The notes under the pieces are model-generated. The model was not told the DNA's origin, made no database searches, and was given only the letters and a program-made list of their open reading frames with translations. Positions 33,822 through 43,268 of a DNA stretch of 64,000 nucleotides are shown here, in pieces. Source of the DNA: Desulfurococcaceae archaeon (GTDB taxonomy: Archaea; Thermoproteota; Thermoprotei_A; Sulfolobales; Desulfurococcaceae); assembly GCA_023269825.1 (NCBI GenBank), contig JAGDWI010000001.1:554492-618491 (forward strand), written 5' to 3'. Numbering within the stretch: position 1 is the first letter of the stretch; every line of letters starts with the position of its first letter. The translations under genes and the position numbers were made by a program.

Positions 33822-34472
33822 TTGAAAAACACACGCAGAACAACACTGTTATTGACACTGGTGCTGTTGATTGCTATACTAATGATGGTAAAAATACCCA
33901 CATTAAGTATGAGTAATGGCTACTACTACTACTACACATACACTTACTATACATACTACACATATGCCACTGTAACTGAGACCACGACTAAAACTGTGAC
34001 GACAACATTCACGTCTCCTGTTACACTCACTAAAACCGTAACTGTGCCAACCACGGTGACGACCACTATTGTTAGCAACGTAACGCAAACTATTCCAACA
34101 ACTTTAACAAGCGTGTTAACAACTACTTATACGACTACGCAGCCTACAACTATTACGTACACATCCCCTGTTACAACCACTTATACAACATCAGTACCCA
34201 CAACTATTACTGAAACCAGGACTACAACGATACCCACTACGATTACAACTACACAGCCAACAACTATAACAACTACGACTGTAGTTCCCACAACAAAGGA
34301 AGTAACGACGACGTCATTTATTACAACTACTTCTTCAACGGTAATAACATCCACAATCGAGAAAACAATTGAGGTTATTCCATGGTGGGTGTGGTTAGTG
34401 ATAGGAGTACTAGTAGTATTAGCAGTAATAGCCATGATAATGGGAAGATCGAGACCCCCTGCTCCCCGCTAA
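33822..34472 (+). CDS. Threonine-rich membrane-anchored surface protein
   Basis: A 216-residue protein with a clear architecture. A signal segment (residues 8-25, TLLLTLVLLIAILMMV) is followed by a short Tyr-rich stretch (YYYYYTYTYYTYYTYA). About 130 residues built mostly of Thr, Val and Pro follow, with repeated TTT and P-T-T units. A C-terminal membrane helix (WWVWLVIGVLVVLAVIAMIM) and a basic tail close the chain. It is probably an O-glycosylated stalk on the outer face of the cell. Codon-level repeats of ACN make the DNA low in complexity. It opens the MoxR/DUF58 region and is followed after 160 bp by moxR. Confidence 0.7.
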   Translation: MKNTRRTTLLLTLVLLIAILMMVKIPTLSMSNGYYYYYTYTYYTYYTYATVTETTTKTVTTTFTSPVTLTKTVTVPTTVTTTIVSNVTQTIPTTLTSVLTTTYTTTQPTTITYTSPVTTTYTTSVPTTITETRTTTIPTTITTTQPTTITTTTVVPTTKEVTTTSFITTTSSTVITSTIEKTIEVIPWWVWLVIGVLVVLAVIAMIMGRSRPPAPR

Positions 34473-34634
34473 TTAAATTTTTAATTTTTGACTCAAATAT
34501 ATTTTTATTCATAGTATGCAACGTGTTTAATACGTTGTCGCCCCTAGCAGTAACTGAAGCTTGTATTCAATAAGTTTTTAAGTTCTTGTACTCATCAACT
34601 ATACTTCGAGCATATTTTTCAACGGTGTAAACTC

Positions 34635-35588
34635 GTGGATTTTGATAGGGCATGCGAGATTACAAATGATATATTGAAATCTGTTTCCAGGGTCATAATT
34701 GGTAAAACTCTACTATTAAAACATGTTCTCGCCGCACTCATAGCAGGTGGACATGTACTAATTGAGGGTCCACCAGGGGCTGCCAAGACTTTGACTGCGA
34801 AAGCTATCGCTAAAGCCATTGGAGGAGAATTCAGCCGTGTGCAGGGAAACCCCGATATATTGCCAACGGATTTAACTGGTTACTATATTTATAGTATTGA
34901 TGGATCCAAAAGGTTTGTAAAAGGCCCCGTTTTCGCGAATATATTGATGTTCGACGAGCTTAATAGGACTCCTACGCGTGTACAATCCGCTTTATTACAA
35001 GCAATGGCTGAGTACCAAGTAGTCATAGATGGCACTATATATCAGCTTCCAAAACCATTCCACGTTATCGCAACGGAGATCCCCGAGGAAAGCGAGGTAG
35101 GGGTCTACCCATTAACGTTGAATCTCAGAGATAGATTCTGGTTAAAGTGTACATTTACCTATAACCCTGTGGATGAAGAAATCGAGATCATTAAGAGAGC
35201 TGATAAACTATACTTAAATGATGTATCTGATGTAGAGAAAGTAGTTGATGTAAACGAGTACTTAGAGCTACAAGACTTCATCTCCAATGGAATATATGTT
35301 GATGAAAGAATAGTAAAGTACATTGTAGACATAATTAACTATGTTAGAAACCATAGGTATGTTAAGCAAGGCATGAGCCACAGAGGCTCCATACACCTCT
35401 ATAGAGTATCGAAAGTAATAGCGCTAATGGATAAAAGAGACTACGTGATACCCGATGACGTTAAGGAAGTAGCATTAGAGATCTTAGCGCATAGAATAGA
35501 CTTAAAAGATGAAGCCCTAGCAGAGGGTTTGAAGCCTGGAGATATAATCAAGGAAGCACTAGATAAAGTGGAGGTACCTAAAGAGTGA
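34635..35588 (+). CDS. moxR: MoxR-family AAA+ ATPase
   Basis: A 317-residue MoxR ATPase. Walker A is GPPGAAKTLTAKAIA, Walker B is ILMFDELNRTPTRVQSALLQ, and the family loop MAEYQVVIDGTIYQLPKPFHV is present along with sensor motifs. MoxR proteins act as chaperone-like ATPases that insert cofactors or assemble surface and secreted complexes, usually with a DUF58 protein, which is encoded about 3.8 kb downstream here. The GTG start lies seven bases after GGTG. Confidence 0.92.
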   Translation: MDFDRACEITNDILKSVSRVIIGKTLLLKHVLAALIAGGHVLIEGPPGAAKTLTAKAIAKAIGGEFSRVQGNPDILPTDLTGYYIYSIDGSKRFVKGPVFANILMFDELNRTPTRVQSALLQAMAEYQVVIDGTIYQLPKPFHVIATEIPEESEVGVYPLTLNLRDRFWLKCTFTYNPVDEEIEIIKRADKLYLNDVSDVEKVVDVNEYLELQDFISNGIYVDERIVKYIVDIINYVRNHRYVKQGMSHRGSIHLYRVSKVIALMDKRDYVIPDDVKEVALEILAHRIDLKDEALAEGLKPGDIIKEALDKVEVPKE

Positions 35589-35617
35589 AGCCCCATTATC
35601 ATGGCGGGTAAACCAAC

Positions 35618-36298
35618 ATGGAGTCAAAGTACGTTATCGCTGGTTTAGCGATAAACACTATTGCAGCAGTATTCGCTATCTACGGGGTTCTAACCAGTAG
35701 TTACAGCGTCATTGGATCAGCATTATCGGCCATAGTCCTCGGCGTCGTCATAACAGTTATTGGAGTAACACACGTTGAACCAGTAGAAGAATTGTTGAGA
35801 CACTATGTCAGCGACATAGATCTCTTCTCTACGAGGATCCTGGAAGACATGGGAATAATGAGTGAACACAGGGTGAAAACTTGCTCAGAGAAAAAACTAT
35901 TAGTGTTCTTCGAGAAAAACATATCATGCGACAACGTATCATCAGGCATTGGTGTTTTAAACAACACTCCGTACATTGCTATACCCATAGTACATGTCAT
36001 GGAATACGTTTCAAATAACACCGAGGAGTTGAGAAATCTCATTGATAAATTGAAGTTGATATTTGTAGATATATCCAGTATTTGTAAAGGCGTGTCAGTA
36101 AATTGGGAGAATGATACATTAGTCGTGGAACTAGTAAAGGTATTAGATAGAGGACAAAACTACGTAAATACACCTGTAAATCTCGTTAGATTATACGTCT
36201 TAGCTATTATATCGAGTCATTTCAAGAAAGACGCAGAGATCTTGGAAGAGACCAGGACTCAGGATGGTTACAGAATAAGGATAAAAACAGGTGATTAA
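35618..36298 (+). CDS. Membrane protein of unknown function in the MoxR cluster
   Basis: A 226-residue protein. Two N-terminal hydrophobic helices (residues 6-25 and 30-50) are followed by a soluble domain of about 170 residues with no motif I recognise. It starts 29 bp after moxR and overlaps the next gene region, so it belongs to the same operon. In archaeal MoxR/DUF58 clusters this position often holds small, poorly conserved membrane proteins. Confidence 0.6.
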   Translation: MESKYVIAGLAINTIAAVFAIYGVLTSSYSVIGSALSAIVLGVVITVIGVTHVEPVEELLRHYVSDIDLFSTRILEDMGIMSEHRVKTCSEKKLLVFFEKNISCDNVSSGIGVLNNTPYIAIPIVHVMEYVSNNTEELRNLIDKLKLIFVDISSICKGVSVNWENDTLVVELVKVLDRGQNYVNTPVNLVRLYVLAIISSHFKKDAEILEETRTQDGYRIRIKTGD

Positions 36299-36299
36299 T

Positions 36300-36551
36300 G
36301 TGCATAGAACAGACGTGGGGTTGATTCTGCTTACTTCACTAGTATCTTTGTTTACCGGTTTCCTCGCAGTCATTGGAGAACAAAGACCTGACGCTTACGT
36401 TGCTGTATCTATTTTAATCTACTTCGTATACACTGCAATAGATTCATCTATTAGGAAGCGATCTAGAACAATACTTCTCGACTTAATTTTAATATCGATC
36501 TTCGCGTTAATAACAACTTATAGAGTACTCTCCGTGCTAGGGGTGACATAG
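36300..36551 (+). CDS. Small membrane protein in the MoxR cluster
   Basis: About 83 residues with three predicted membrane helices (GLILLTSLVSLFTGFLAVIG, AVSILIYFVYTAI, ILLDLILISIFALIT). GTG 36300 is preceded by AGGTGA with a 5-base spacer, the same arrangement seen at other starts in this window; GTG 36291 is the alternative. No function can be assigned. It lies between two other membrane proteins of the cluster. Confidence 0.55.
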   Translation: MHRTDVGLILLTSLVSLFTGFLAVIGEQRPDAYVAVSILIYFVYTAIDSSIRKRSRTILLDLILISIFALITTYRVLSVLGVT

Positions 36552-36596
36552 AATACGGGGAAGAGGCAGTGAAACCAGTAAGAATAAGTTGAAACG

Positions 36597-38519
36597 GTGA
36601 ATTACTCATTGTATAAGGTGCGCTTTAAATACATAACAGCTATTACCCTATTATTCTTCCTAGCTCAATCAGTATTTTGCGCATTACCTTTAAGTGGACA
36701 ATCATGGAGTTCGAGTATAGATGCCGCTCCACTACTTAAACTACTACAAGATACATTGATGGCTGTGATCAGTGGAGAATATGATACAGCATTAACCATG
36801 TGTAAGTTTGCTTTAAACATTTCTCTACCAAGTGAAGTCAGTTACATCCATACAAAACTATACTTTAAATTGAATGATACGATTAATTTACTTATTCGCA
36901 CGGAAAACTTGTTGAGCAATGAAACCATTAACGCGGGAGCCTATGGAGACTATATTCTCCACACCATATATGATCTTTACTTGACGAAAATAGACCTCAC
37001 AGAAATCATGAATAATTACGTTAACGAACTAGCCCGCTTTATTCCGGATCAGGGAACAAGGTATTACATGACGAGTAGCTTCGAGGAATATGTTATCAAT
37101 CTGCAAATAAGATTCGACTACTTTTTAAGTAAACTCACTCAACTATACCTCGGCAACCTGTACGGTGGTGAAATACATATACATTTATCACACCCTGAAA
37201 CAATTAGTGGAGGTGAAAACTATCAAATAAACGTAACTACAACTTCTAGTACTTCATTGAAATACGTTAATTTAACGTTAATCATAATATATGGCGGTGT
37301 AATTATAGACCGGTTTTCCATCAATGGATCATTAAATAAGACGATAACCGTGAACACTAGAGCACCGAGCGCCGAGAAAATAGCGTCAATAATCAACCTG
37401 GGTTTAAACCCGTCTCTAATAAATAGTGCGAAAATAATTGCAGTAGCGGGATCAAATGTTGGAAACACTACTTTAACTGGTTATGCTTTATCCAATATGA
37501 CACTGATTTACGTAACGCCTACTGTGAATTTCACAGCACCTGATTATATTTATCCCAGTCAATCAATCGACATTAAGATTAAGGCGTCTCTGGATTATCC
37601 TCTAAACATAAAGTTGTACTTGGATAAAGTATCCAACAGTAGCATGCTACTAAATACAAGTATCCGAAGCGGAGAAAACGTTTTCTCCTTGAAACCACTG
37701 AATTTGTCGCAGGGACTACATAAAATCATTTTAGTAACTGAGCCCAAGGGTAAGTATTTACCGTTAACCTACACTCATATTATTGAATTAAAACTACGCG
37801 AGATCTATGTTGCAGCAGGAGTTGAGGCCCTCGCATTAGTGCCATTAAGGAAACCCAGCGTCAACTTGTACGTGGACTCAAATACATCATATGACGTAAA
37901 CATCTACGTAGAGAACTCTAAAACTAACACTTATAGAGGTTTAACAAGTAAATTCGAGTATACTTTACCGATAGATCTTCCTTTTACTCTACTCATGTGG
38001 AGGTATAGAGTAGTAGTAGTAGAGGTCAAGCCCCATGACCCTAATTATGTGACCAGACGCGTTGAAAGCTACATTAGCGTCATCAATATCCCTATCCTCG
38101 CTGTTTTAACTTGTTTCCTAGTCATTGCGTTTACAACTCCGACTAAAACCAGGTACGTGATTCACTCATTAGTATCTATAGTCAATACTGTGAAATATCG
38201 CCTAGTTAGAGCAATGGGGAGGAAAAACAAGAGCGAACTATCGGCAAAACCAGCTAAGTATTATTTTAGAACACCGAGGTTGATTCACTTATATAGGAGA
38301 CTCATAGCTGTGATCTCCAAGTACATAAATCCACCGGGAAACTCTGAGACACTGAGAGAATTCTACCGTAGAGTTGATAGAACAATCAATGAATCGATGA
38401 AAAAGTTGGTTAAAGGTTTTCTAGATATCTATGAGAAAGACCTATACTCAAACCATGACGTAAACACCTCTGAGGCCGAGAAATACTTGGATGAGTTGAT
38501 GAAAATTGAGAGTAAATAA
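36597..38519 (+). CDS. Large secreted/membrane protein in the MoxR-DUF58 cluster
   Basis: A 640-residue protein. An N-terminal signal segment (ITAITLLFFLAQSVFCALPL) is followed by about 460 extracytoplasmic residues rich in Asn-x-Ser/Thr sites. A single membrane helix lies near residues 494-514 (IPILAVLTCFLVIAF), and a basic cytoplasmic tail of about 120 residues follows. The tail segment ETLREFYRRVDRTINESMKK resembles the C-terminal part of DUF4129 proteins that accompany MoxR. GTG 36597 is used; TTG 36609 is an alternative. The next gene overlaps by 14 bp. Confidence 0.65.
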   Translation: MNYSLYKVRFKYITAITLLFFLAQSVFCALPLSGQSWSSSIDAAPLLKLLQDTLMAVISGEYDTALTMCKFALNISLPSEVSYIHTKLYFKLNDTINLLIRTENLLSNETINAGAYGDYILHTIYDLYLTKIDLTEIMNNYVNELARFIPDQGTRYYMTSSFEEYVINLQIRFDYFLSKLTQLYLGNLYGGEIHIHLSHPETISGGENYQINVTTTSSTSLKYVNLTLIIIYGGVIIDRFSINGSLNKTITVNTRAPSAEKIASIINLGLNPSLINSAKIIAVAGSNVGNTTLTGYALSNMTLIYVTPTVNFTAPDYIYPSQSIDIKIKASLDYPLNIKLYLDKVSNSSMLLNTSIRSGENVFSLKPLNLSQGLHKIILVTEPKGKYLPLTYTHIIELKLREIYVAAGVEALALVPLRKPSVNLYVDSNTSYDVNIYVENSKTNTYRGLTSKFEYTLPIDLPFTLLMWRYRVVVVEVKPHDPNYVTRRVESYISVINIPILAVLTCFLVIAFTTPTKTRYVIHSLVSIVNTVKYRLVRAMGRKNKSELSAKPAKYYFRTPRLIHLYRRLIAVISKYINPPGNSETLREFYRRVDRTINESMKKLVKGFLDIYEKDLYSNHDVNTSEAEKYLDELMKIESK

Positions 38520-39384
38520 ATTACTATTAGTAACATTGATATTCACTATTTTAGTTGCTTCGTTATCCATAGTTGCAAATATGCCTTCATCGACTCCGTA
38601 TAGTCCATTTAACAACGGTGATAAAGGATACTCGGAGGTATTATCCATATTGAATAATGCTATTCTCACGCGGGATCTAGGCAACATCGAGCCGGGATCA
38701 ACCGTTATAGTTCCAGTATTACGGGAAATTAATGAATCAGAATATAAGTCACTTGTTGAAATACTAGATAAAGGATCCACGCTTATATTTCTGGATGAAA
38801 ACGGTTTCGTAAACGGTTTCTTAGAGTACATTGGTCTTAAGGCTAGAATTATGCACGTTAAAGTGCTAGATGAAGTCTCTAAAGTCAAATCCAGGGAATA
38901 CCCCTTGTTAACACTACGTATTAATGGAGAAAACTACGAAGTAGTCGCACATGAACCCTCATACATTGCGATCAACGATTTCGATAACTTGATCGCTTAT
39001 GGGAATACTTCGAACTATGCTTACGCCGATGTAGATGGAAATAAGTATTATTCGATAGGGGAAGAAATGAAGAGTTACACTATAATAGCCTTATTTAGAA
39101 TTAAGGAAGGATCTCTTTGGCTAATATCCGACTTAGATCTCTTCACGAACAATGTTGTTGAACTCGGAGATAATATTAAACTTTTAAAGCAAATCAGTGA
39201 GTCAAATAAAACCTTCTTCGTTTTAAACTACGTTGATTTAAACTCTCTGGATGAAGCTAAATTCTGGTATATTTCAGCTCTCTCTACACACATACTTGGG
39301 AACACTTTGGTAAACGGATTACTGGTCTATGTTTTATTGCTTACAGTAACGGTGATCATAAAGTATGCTGAGGAGGGAATTTGA
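38506..39384 (+). CDS. DUF4350-like membrane protein
   Basis: A 292-residue protein with one N-terminal helix (LLLVTLIFTILVASLSIVA) and one C-terminal helix (TLVNGLLVYVLLLTVTVII). Between them is an extracytoplasmic domain containing the DUF4350-like start FNNGDKGYSEVLSILNNA and a strand STLIFLDENG. Such proteins sit between DUF4129-type and DUF58-type genes in archaeal MoxR clusters, as here. It overlaps both neighbours (14 and 20 bp), indicating coupled translation. Function unknown. Confidence 0.7.
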   Translation: MRVNKLLLVTLIFTILVASLSIVANMPSSTPYSPFNNGDKGYSEVLSILNNAILTRDLGNIEPGSTVIVPVLREINESEYKSLVEILDKGSTLIFLDENGFVNGFLEYIGLKARIMHVKVLDEVSKVKSREYPLLTLRINGENYEVVAHEPSYIAINDFDNLIAYGNTSNYAYADVDGNKYYSIGEEMKSYTIIALFRIKEGSLWLISDLDLFTNNVVELGDNIKLLKQISESNKTFFVLNYVDLNSLDEAKFWYISALSTHILGNTLVNGLLVYVLLLTVTVIIKYAEEGI

Positions 39385-41050
39385 GAGATTTATAGATAAC
39401 GCGGCATTCTTGTACACGCTTATTGCTCTATTATTTGTCTCATACTCTACACGCTCATACCTTGTCTTTCTTCCATTATTATTCCTACTTGCACCATTAA
39501 CAATTAAGAGGCTTAAGTTTCTACAGCCACTCGCAATATATTCTACGATACCTTTTCTAGTAGTAGTTATTCCCGAGGGATCTTTCCTCTCAGTACCATT
39601 AGCAATAATGACCCCTCTCATACTTAGGAAAAGAATTTTCAGAGCGAATAGCATTGAACCAAGTTTCCTTGGGCCTTCTTCTTCGGCCGTCGTCAGATAC
39701 TTAGTTATTACATCTCTACTAATACTAGTGGATCCTCGTTTATCTCTTCCCATCGCTATTATGTTTTTCTCAACTCTACTTTACTCTTCTATTAGCTACT
39801 CGAAGTTATCGAGAATACATATAGAGGTAGTCAATGTACCTAGTACAATACTACTTGGTCAAAAAGCAACCGCTACGATAGCTATATATTCTCCTGTTGA
39901 AGCACAAGTAGTCTTCGAATATGGGTTTAACAAGGTTTTACTCAGTGTTGATGACAAATTAATCACATCCCTAGATCTCCCTGTCGATCACATTGGGAGG
40001 CACTTAATCGATGTCTACGTTTACGCTTTCGACAACTATGGTTTCTCCGGTAGGCAGTTAGCTAAGTTCACCGTCGAATACAGGGTTGTACCAATGACGC
40101 AGCGAATAATTGAAATAACTGAAAGCTATTTAAGAGAACTACGTGATTTGAGATCACTTATTTCAGCTGTGGATTTAGCTGTTGCTGAGCTAGGTCCAAT
40201 GAATATAACAACCTTTAGTGGAGTTGAAGCTGCGAGAATAATGCGTAAAATTGTTCACAGAGGCTACATGCACCCCAACTTAGCCTGGTTAATTGAGAGA
40301 TTTGCTGCAACCTTCGAGGAAATTACTCGAGAAACACGTGAAAACAAATACATATCTAGAAAAAGCAGGCGTGGAGAATATGATGGAGTCAGGCAGTACG
40401 TGCCTGGAGATAGCATAAAGCAAGTGCACTGGAAGAAGTCTCTGAGCAAGGGTTTTTTAGTCGTCAAAGAACTTAGCGAAGATGGATCGAGGTATGCTTT
40501 GAATACTAGTGAAGTAGAATTAGAGCCCATCATATTGGTTGATTTATATGCACCTAATATATATGAATTCGACTCGATCTCATTCACGCTATTAAAGCTG
40601 TGCCTCGAGTTGTCAAGGAGATCTCTGACAACTAGAATCAACGTATTACTGGTTATTGGGGAAATAGCGTTAATTCTCAGCGGTAAATCCATAGATGTAC
40701 TGTATCAACTATACAAAGTATTCAAAGACATGAAGACACAAGTACTATTCAATTATAAGCATATCGATGAATTAAGTGAAGAAGCAGTCGAGAAGTTATT
40801 GAGACTCCCGAGGAAACCAAGACCGGTTTCAATCATGGTTTTTAGCAATAACCTATACGCCGAGAAATTAACTGAGTTCATGCTGAAGAACAATATCACA
40901 CCCTCTAAACCATTCACAATCATTTATAGTGAATCCCTGAGATTCAAGTACACCATTGTGAAACGAGTTCTCGCTAATAATGGATTTATTTATGTAGAGG
41001 CAAATGCTCTACCAAACCTAATTAAACGGGGAACAAGCGGTGGACCCTGA
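39365..41050 (+). CDS. DUF58 (VWA-like) membrane-anchored protein
   Basis: A 561-residue protein. Three to four N-terminal helices (within residues 15-140) precede a beta-rich region and the DUF58 domain, whose signature RRGEYDGVRQYVPGDSIKQV, then HWKKSLSKGFLVVKEL, begins near residue 335. DUF58 proteins partner with MoxR ATPases and are thought to be membrane-linked assembly factors. The reading frame overlaps the upstream gene by 20 bp, and its TGA overlaps the ATG of the following small frame by one base. Confidence 0.85.
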   Translation: MLRREFERFIDNAAFLYTLIALLFVSYSTRSYLVFLPLLFLLAPLTIKRLKFLQPLAIYSTIPFLVVVIPEGSFLSVPLAIMTPLILRKRIFRANSIEPSFLGPSSSAVVRYLVITSLLILVDPRLSLPIAIMFFSTLLYSSISYSKLSRIHIEVVNVPSTILLGQKATATIAIYSPVEAQVVFEYGFNKVLLSVDDKLITSLDLPVDHIGRHLIDVYVYAFDNYGFSGRQLAKFTVEYRVVPMTQRIIEITESYLRELRDLRSLISAVDLAVAELGPMNITTFSGVEAARIMRKIVHRGYMHPNLAWLIERFAATFEEITRETRENKYISRKSRRGEYDGVRQYVPGDSIKQVHWKKSLSKGFLVVKELSEDGSRYALNTSEVELEPIILVDLYAPNIYEFDSISFTLLKLCLELSRRSLTTRINVLLVIGEIALILSGKSIDVLYQLYKVFKDMKTQVLFNYKHIDELSEEAVEKLLRLPRKPRPVSIMVFSNNLYAEKLTEFMLKNNITPSKPFTIIYSESLRFKYTIVKRVLANNGFIYVEANALPNLIKRGTSGGP

Positions 41051-41370
41051 TGATTAATAATGAACCATGTAAGATAACGAAGCCAAAACCATTCACGGTT
41101 TCCATTACTTCACTTAATTACAGGTTCCACACTGGTATAAAGTACATTTACGTGGAAACAGTGAAAACAAATAACTATAATTACTTCTTAGTTGACTACG
41201 CGGATGATGCAACTATCCCCCTAAAACCTCGTTAGTGGGGATTTATATGTATCTGCGAGAATACTTAACAAGGAATTCGTTGAGGGAGGTTGAAAAACAT
41301 TATTGTTGAATACATGGGATCTTTTTTACCTGAAGTAGTCTTCAAGGGCTTCATCGAATTAGATAGTTAA
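41050..41370 (+). pseudogene. Small gene interrupted by compensating frameshifts
   Basis: A 61-codon frame (41050-41235) starts at an ATG overlapping the DUF58 stop and ends with ATIPLKPR. A coding-like stretch then continues in the +1 frame (GDLYVSARILNKEFVEGG, stop at 41291). The original frame resumes with KNIIVEYMGSFLPEVVFKGF and stops at 41368. This pattern fits a protein of about 105 residues hit by two opposite one-base changes, or sequencing errors. No family is recognised. The two outer pieces could instead be separate short genes, the second from TTG 41290. Confidence 0.4.
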
Positions 41371-41387
41371 AGAGAGGTCAGTGAGCT

Positions 41388-41843
41388 ATGAATAATGCTT
41401 CAATACGCAAAGAAATCGCCGCGTTAACCCTTACTTTCCTACTGGTATTTATGGTTCTCATTCATGCTGATAATACTATGGCACAAATCGAGGAAGATGC
41501 TTACGGCGAGTTCATTAAAGTATACATTGACGTAGTCAAGCTTGCGGAGAAAGGACTAGATGTTACACACCTAGTGGAAGAACTCAAAAAAGCTCATTAT
41601 CTACTGTTAAACAATGAAACAAGTGAAGCAGCATTACTGTTATCTAGTATTAAGGATGAAGTGAAGAAACTGGAGAATAATGCTCCCTCATTAATACTGT
41701 ACATGAATGCTTCCAAAGCCTTACTGGTTGCCCTGCTGGCATCAATGCCTTTACTTGTATACATCCTGCTACCAAGACTCTATCTATACTTATGGTTCAA
41801 AACTAGGAGAAAGTGGGTGATTAAACATGAACCTACTAGATGA
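41388..41843 (+). CDS. Exported, membrane-anchored small protein
   Basis: A 151-residue protein with an N-terminal signal segment (LTLTFLLVFMVLIHADNTMA), a helical and probably coiled extracytoplasmic stretch with leucine-rich heptads (residues 35-100), and a C-terminal membrane helix (ALLVALLASMPLLVYILLP) before a basic tail. It overlaps the next gene by 17 bp. Unknown function; it belongs with the DUF1616-like pair downstream. Confidence 0.6.
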   Translation: MNNASIRKEIAALTLTFLLVFMVLIHADNTMAQIEEDAYGEFIKVYIDVVKLAEKGLDVTHLVEELKKAHYLLLNNETSEAALLLSSIKDEVKKLENNAPSLILYMNASKALLVALLASMPLLVYILLPRLYLYLWFKTRRKWVIKHEPTR

Positions 41844-42339
41844 AGAAGTATTCGCTGTAATAATGGCGGTTACAATAATTGGTTCAACTCTTGGAATAGC
41901 ACTAGTCCTGAAACCAGAGATAACCGAGCCGTTTACTAGTTTAGGTCTCTTAAACCAAGAATGCAAAATAGGGGATTACCCAAACAGGGTATATCCCGGT
42001 CAAAGCCTAGTGCTATGTGTATTTATTTACAATCATAGAGATTACCCAGCACTCGTTCAAGTAAGATACAAGATTGGTGATAAAACCACTCTCCCCACGA
42101 ACACTACTCCCAGCCCCCATTATGCGATAAAAATCTACGAGTTCCTTGTAGGTGTCGGAGAAAACATCACTGAGAAGATATCTGTACCCATATTATTAAG
42201 TGACACTAATGTCGATGAAGTAGCTTTGATCTTCGAGCTTTGGATCTATGATGTGAACTCTAATGAATGGATATATACGGGTATATGGAACCACTTGTAC
42301 GTAAATGTTATAAAGGTGCCATACCTTGAAGTCAAATAA
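41827..42339 (+). CDS. DUF1616-like extracytoplasmic domain protein
   Basis: A 170-residue protein with one N-terminal membrane helix (VFAVIMAVTIIGSTLGIALVL) and a beta-sandwich-like domain (RVYPGQSLVLCVFIYNHRDYP, then VQVRYKI). This resembles the C-terminal extracellular part of archaeal DUF1616 proteins. The membrane part of such proteins is encoded by the next gene, which overlaps by 14 bp. I read the two as a split DUF1616 pair; the order of the halves is reversed relative to the usual single-chain form. Confidence 0.5.
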   Translation: MNLLDEEVFAVIMAVTIIGSTLGIALVLKPEITEPFTSLGLLNQECKIGDYPNRVYPGQSLVLCVFIYNHRDYPALVQVRYKIGDKTTLPTNTTPSPHYAIKIYEFLVGVGENITEKISVPILLSDTNVDEVALIFELWIYDVNSNEWIYTGIWNHLYVNVIKVPYLEVK

Positions 42340-42934
42340 ACCAGTTAAGAAAGAGGTAAAAACACTCGAAGAATACATGAGAACAAGCAAAAACAAAGAA
42401 GCAAAAACCTATGATTTTTTAAAGAAAACATACGAAGACATAGTATCAGGTAAAATAGTTCTGATCGATCCAAGTCCTCCCAAGGATTTCCTAGAGTACT
42501 TGCTTAGACTAGATTACTCTCTCTGGTTATGGACTATAATAGTGCTTACTGCATTAACCGTGCTCACTGTTGCGTTAACAAGCATTATCCCCTGGGTAAT
42601 TTACTTTAGGTATGTTGTGGGTTCAATAGCTGTTCTTTTCATGCCTGGATATGTGACTGTGAAAGCCCTGTATCCCGGTGAACAAGACTTAACGCAATTA
42701 GAGAGATTGGCTTTATCTATTGGCTTATCTCTCGCAATAGTTCCATTATTGGGATTAATATTGAATTATATGCCTTGGGGAATAAGGCTAGAACCTGTGC
42801 TCATATCGCTGTCCCTATATACCGTTATAGTAGCTCTAATTGCTAGCTATAGAAAATACCATGAGCTAAGCGAAAAACAAGCCGCCGGCCGCTCTTACAT
42901 GTTAGAAGAACTTACAAGGAAACAGGTACTATAA
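42326..42934 (+). CDS. DUF1616 family membrane protein
   Basis: A 202-residue protein. A charged N-terminal region of about 65 residues precedes four membrane helices. The DUF1616 core is visible: VLFMPGYVTVKALYPGEQDL, then LERLALSIGLSLAIVPLLGL. These proteins occur near glycan and surface-layer genes in archaea, and their function is unknown. It is the last gene of the surface cluster. Confidence 0.7.
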   Translation: MKSNKPVKKEVKTLEEYMRTSKNKEAKTYDFLKKTYEDIVSGKIVLIDPSPPKDFLEYLLRLDYSLWLWTIIVLTALTVLTVALTSIIPWVIYFRYVVGSIAVLFMPGYVTVKALYPGEQDLTQLERLALSIGLSLAIVPLLGLILNYMPWGIRLEPVLISLSLYTVIVALIASYRKYHELSEKQAAGRSYMLEELTRKQVL

Positions 42935-43153
42935 ATAGATGATGTAACTTAACTCTGTGAGAGCAGTATTTACAGTAATAGAAACGGTGTACGTTTTATT
43001 CAATTAGCTTAATACATGGTTTCACAACTATGCTGTAAATTAATTAGGCTACAGTAACATTACCATTGTCTACATTGACCTGTTTTAATAAATATAGGTT
43101 TCAATGATGTCCTGATAGTTCCCACTATGATATTATCCATGGTGTTATAGTAG

Positions 43154-43228
43154 TGGGGCCGCGGGGATTTGAACCCCGGGTCACGGGGGCCCAAGCCCCG
43201 CATCCTAGCCAGGCTAGACGACGGCCCC
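43154..43228 (-). tRNA. tRNA-Pro (anticodon TGG)
   Basis: A cloverleaf on the minus strand: acceptor GGGGCCG/CGGCCCC, anticodon stem CGGGG/CCCCG with loop CTTGGGC (anticodon TGG), T stem CGGGG/CCCCG with loop TTCAAAT, discriminator A. No intron and no encoded CCA. It lies between the surface cluster and the PGI/PMI gene, close to the 5' side of an otherwise empty 220-bp gap. Confidence 0.93.
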
Positions 43229-43268
43229 TTCTCAATATTGATTAATTAATAGTGAAGGGGTTTTAATA

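Noticed and set aside
33890-34340. Repetitive DNA in the Thr-rich gene considered as a CRISPR or satellite array
   Set aside because: The repetition follows Thr codons in frame with irregular units. There are no constant repeats with unique spacers, and no cas genes are present in the window.
34181-34435. Minus-strand valine/isoleucine-rich frame opposite the Thr-rich protein
   Set aside because: It is the mirror of ACN repeat codons and not a real hydrophobic protein.
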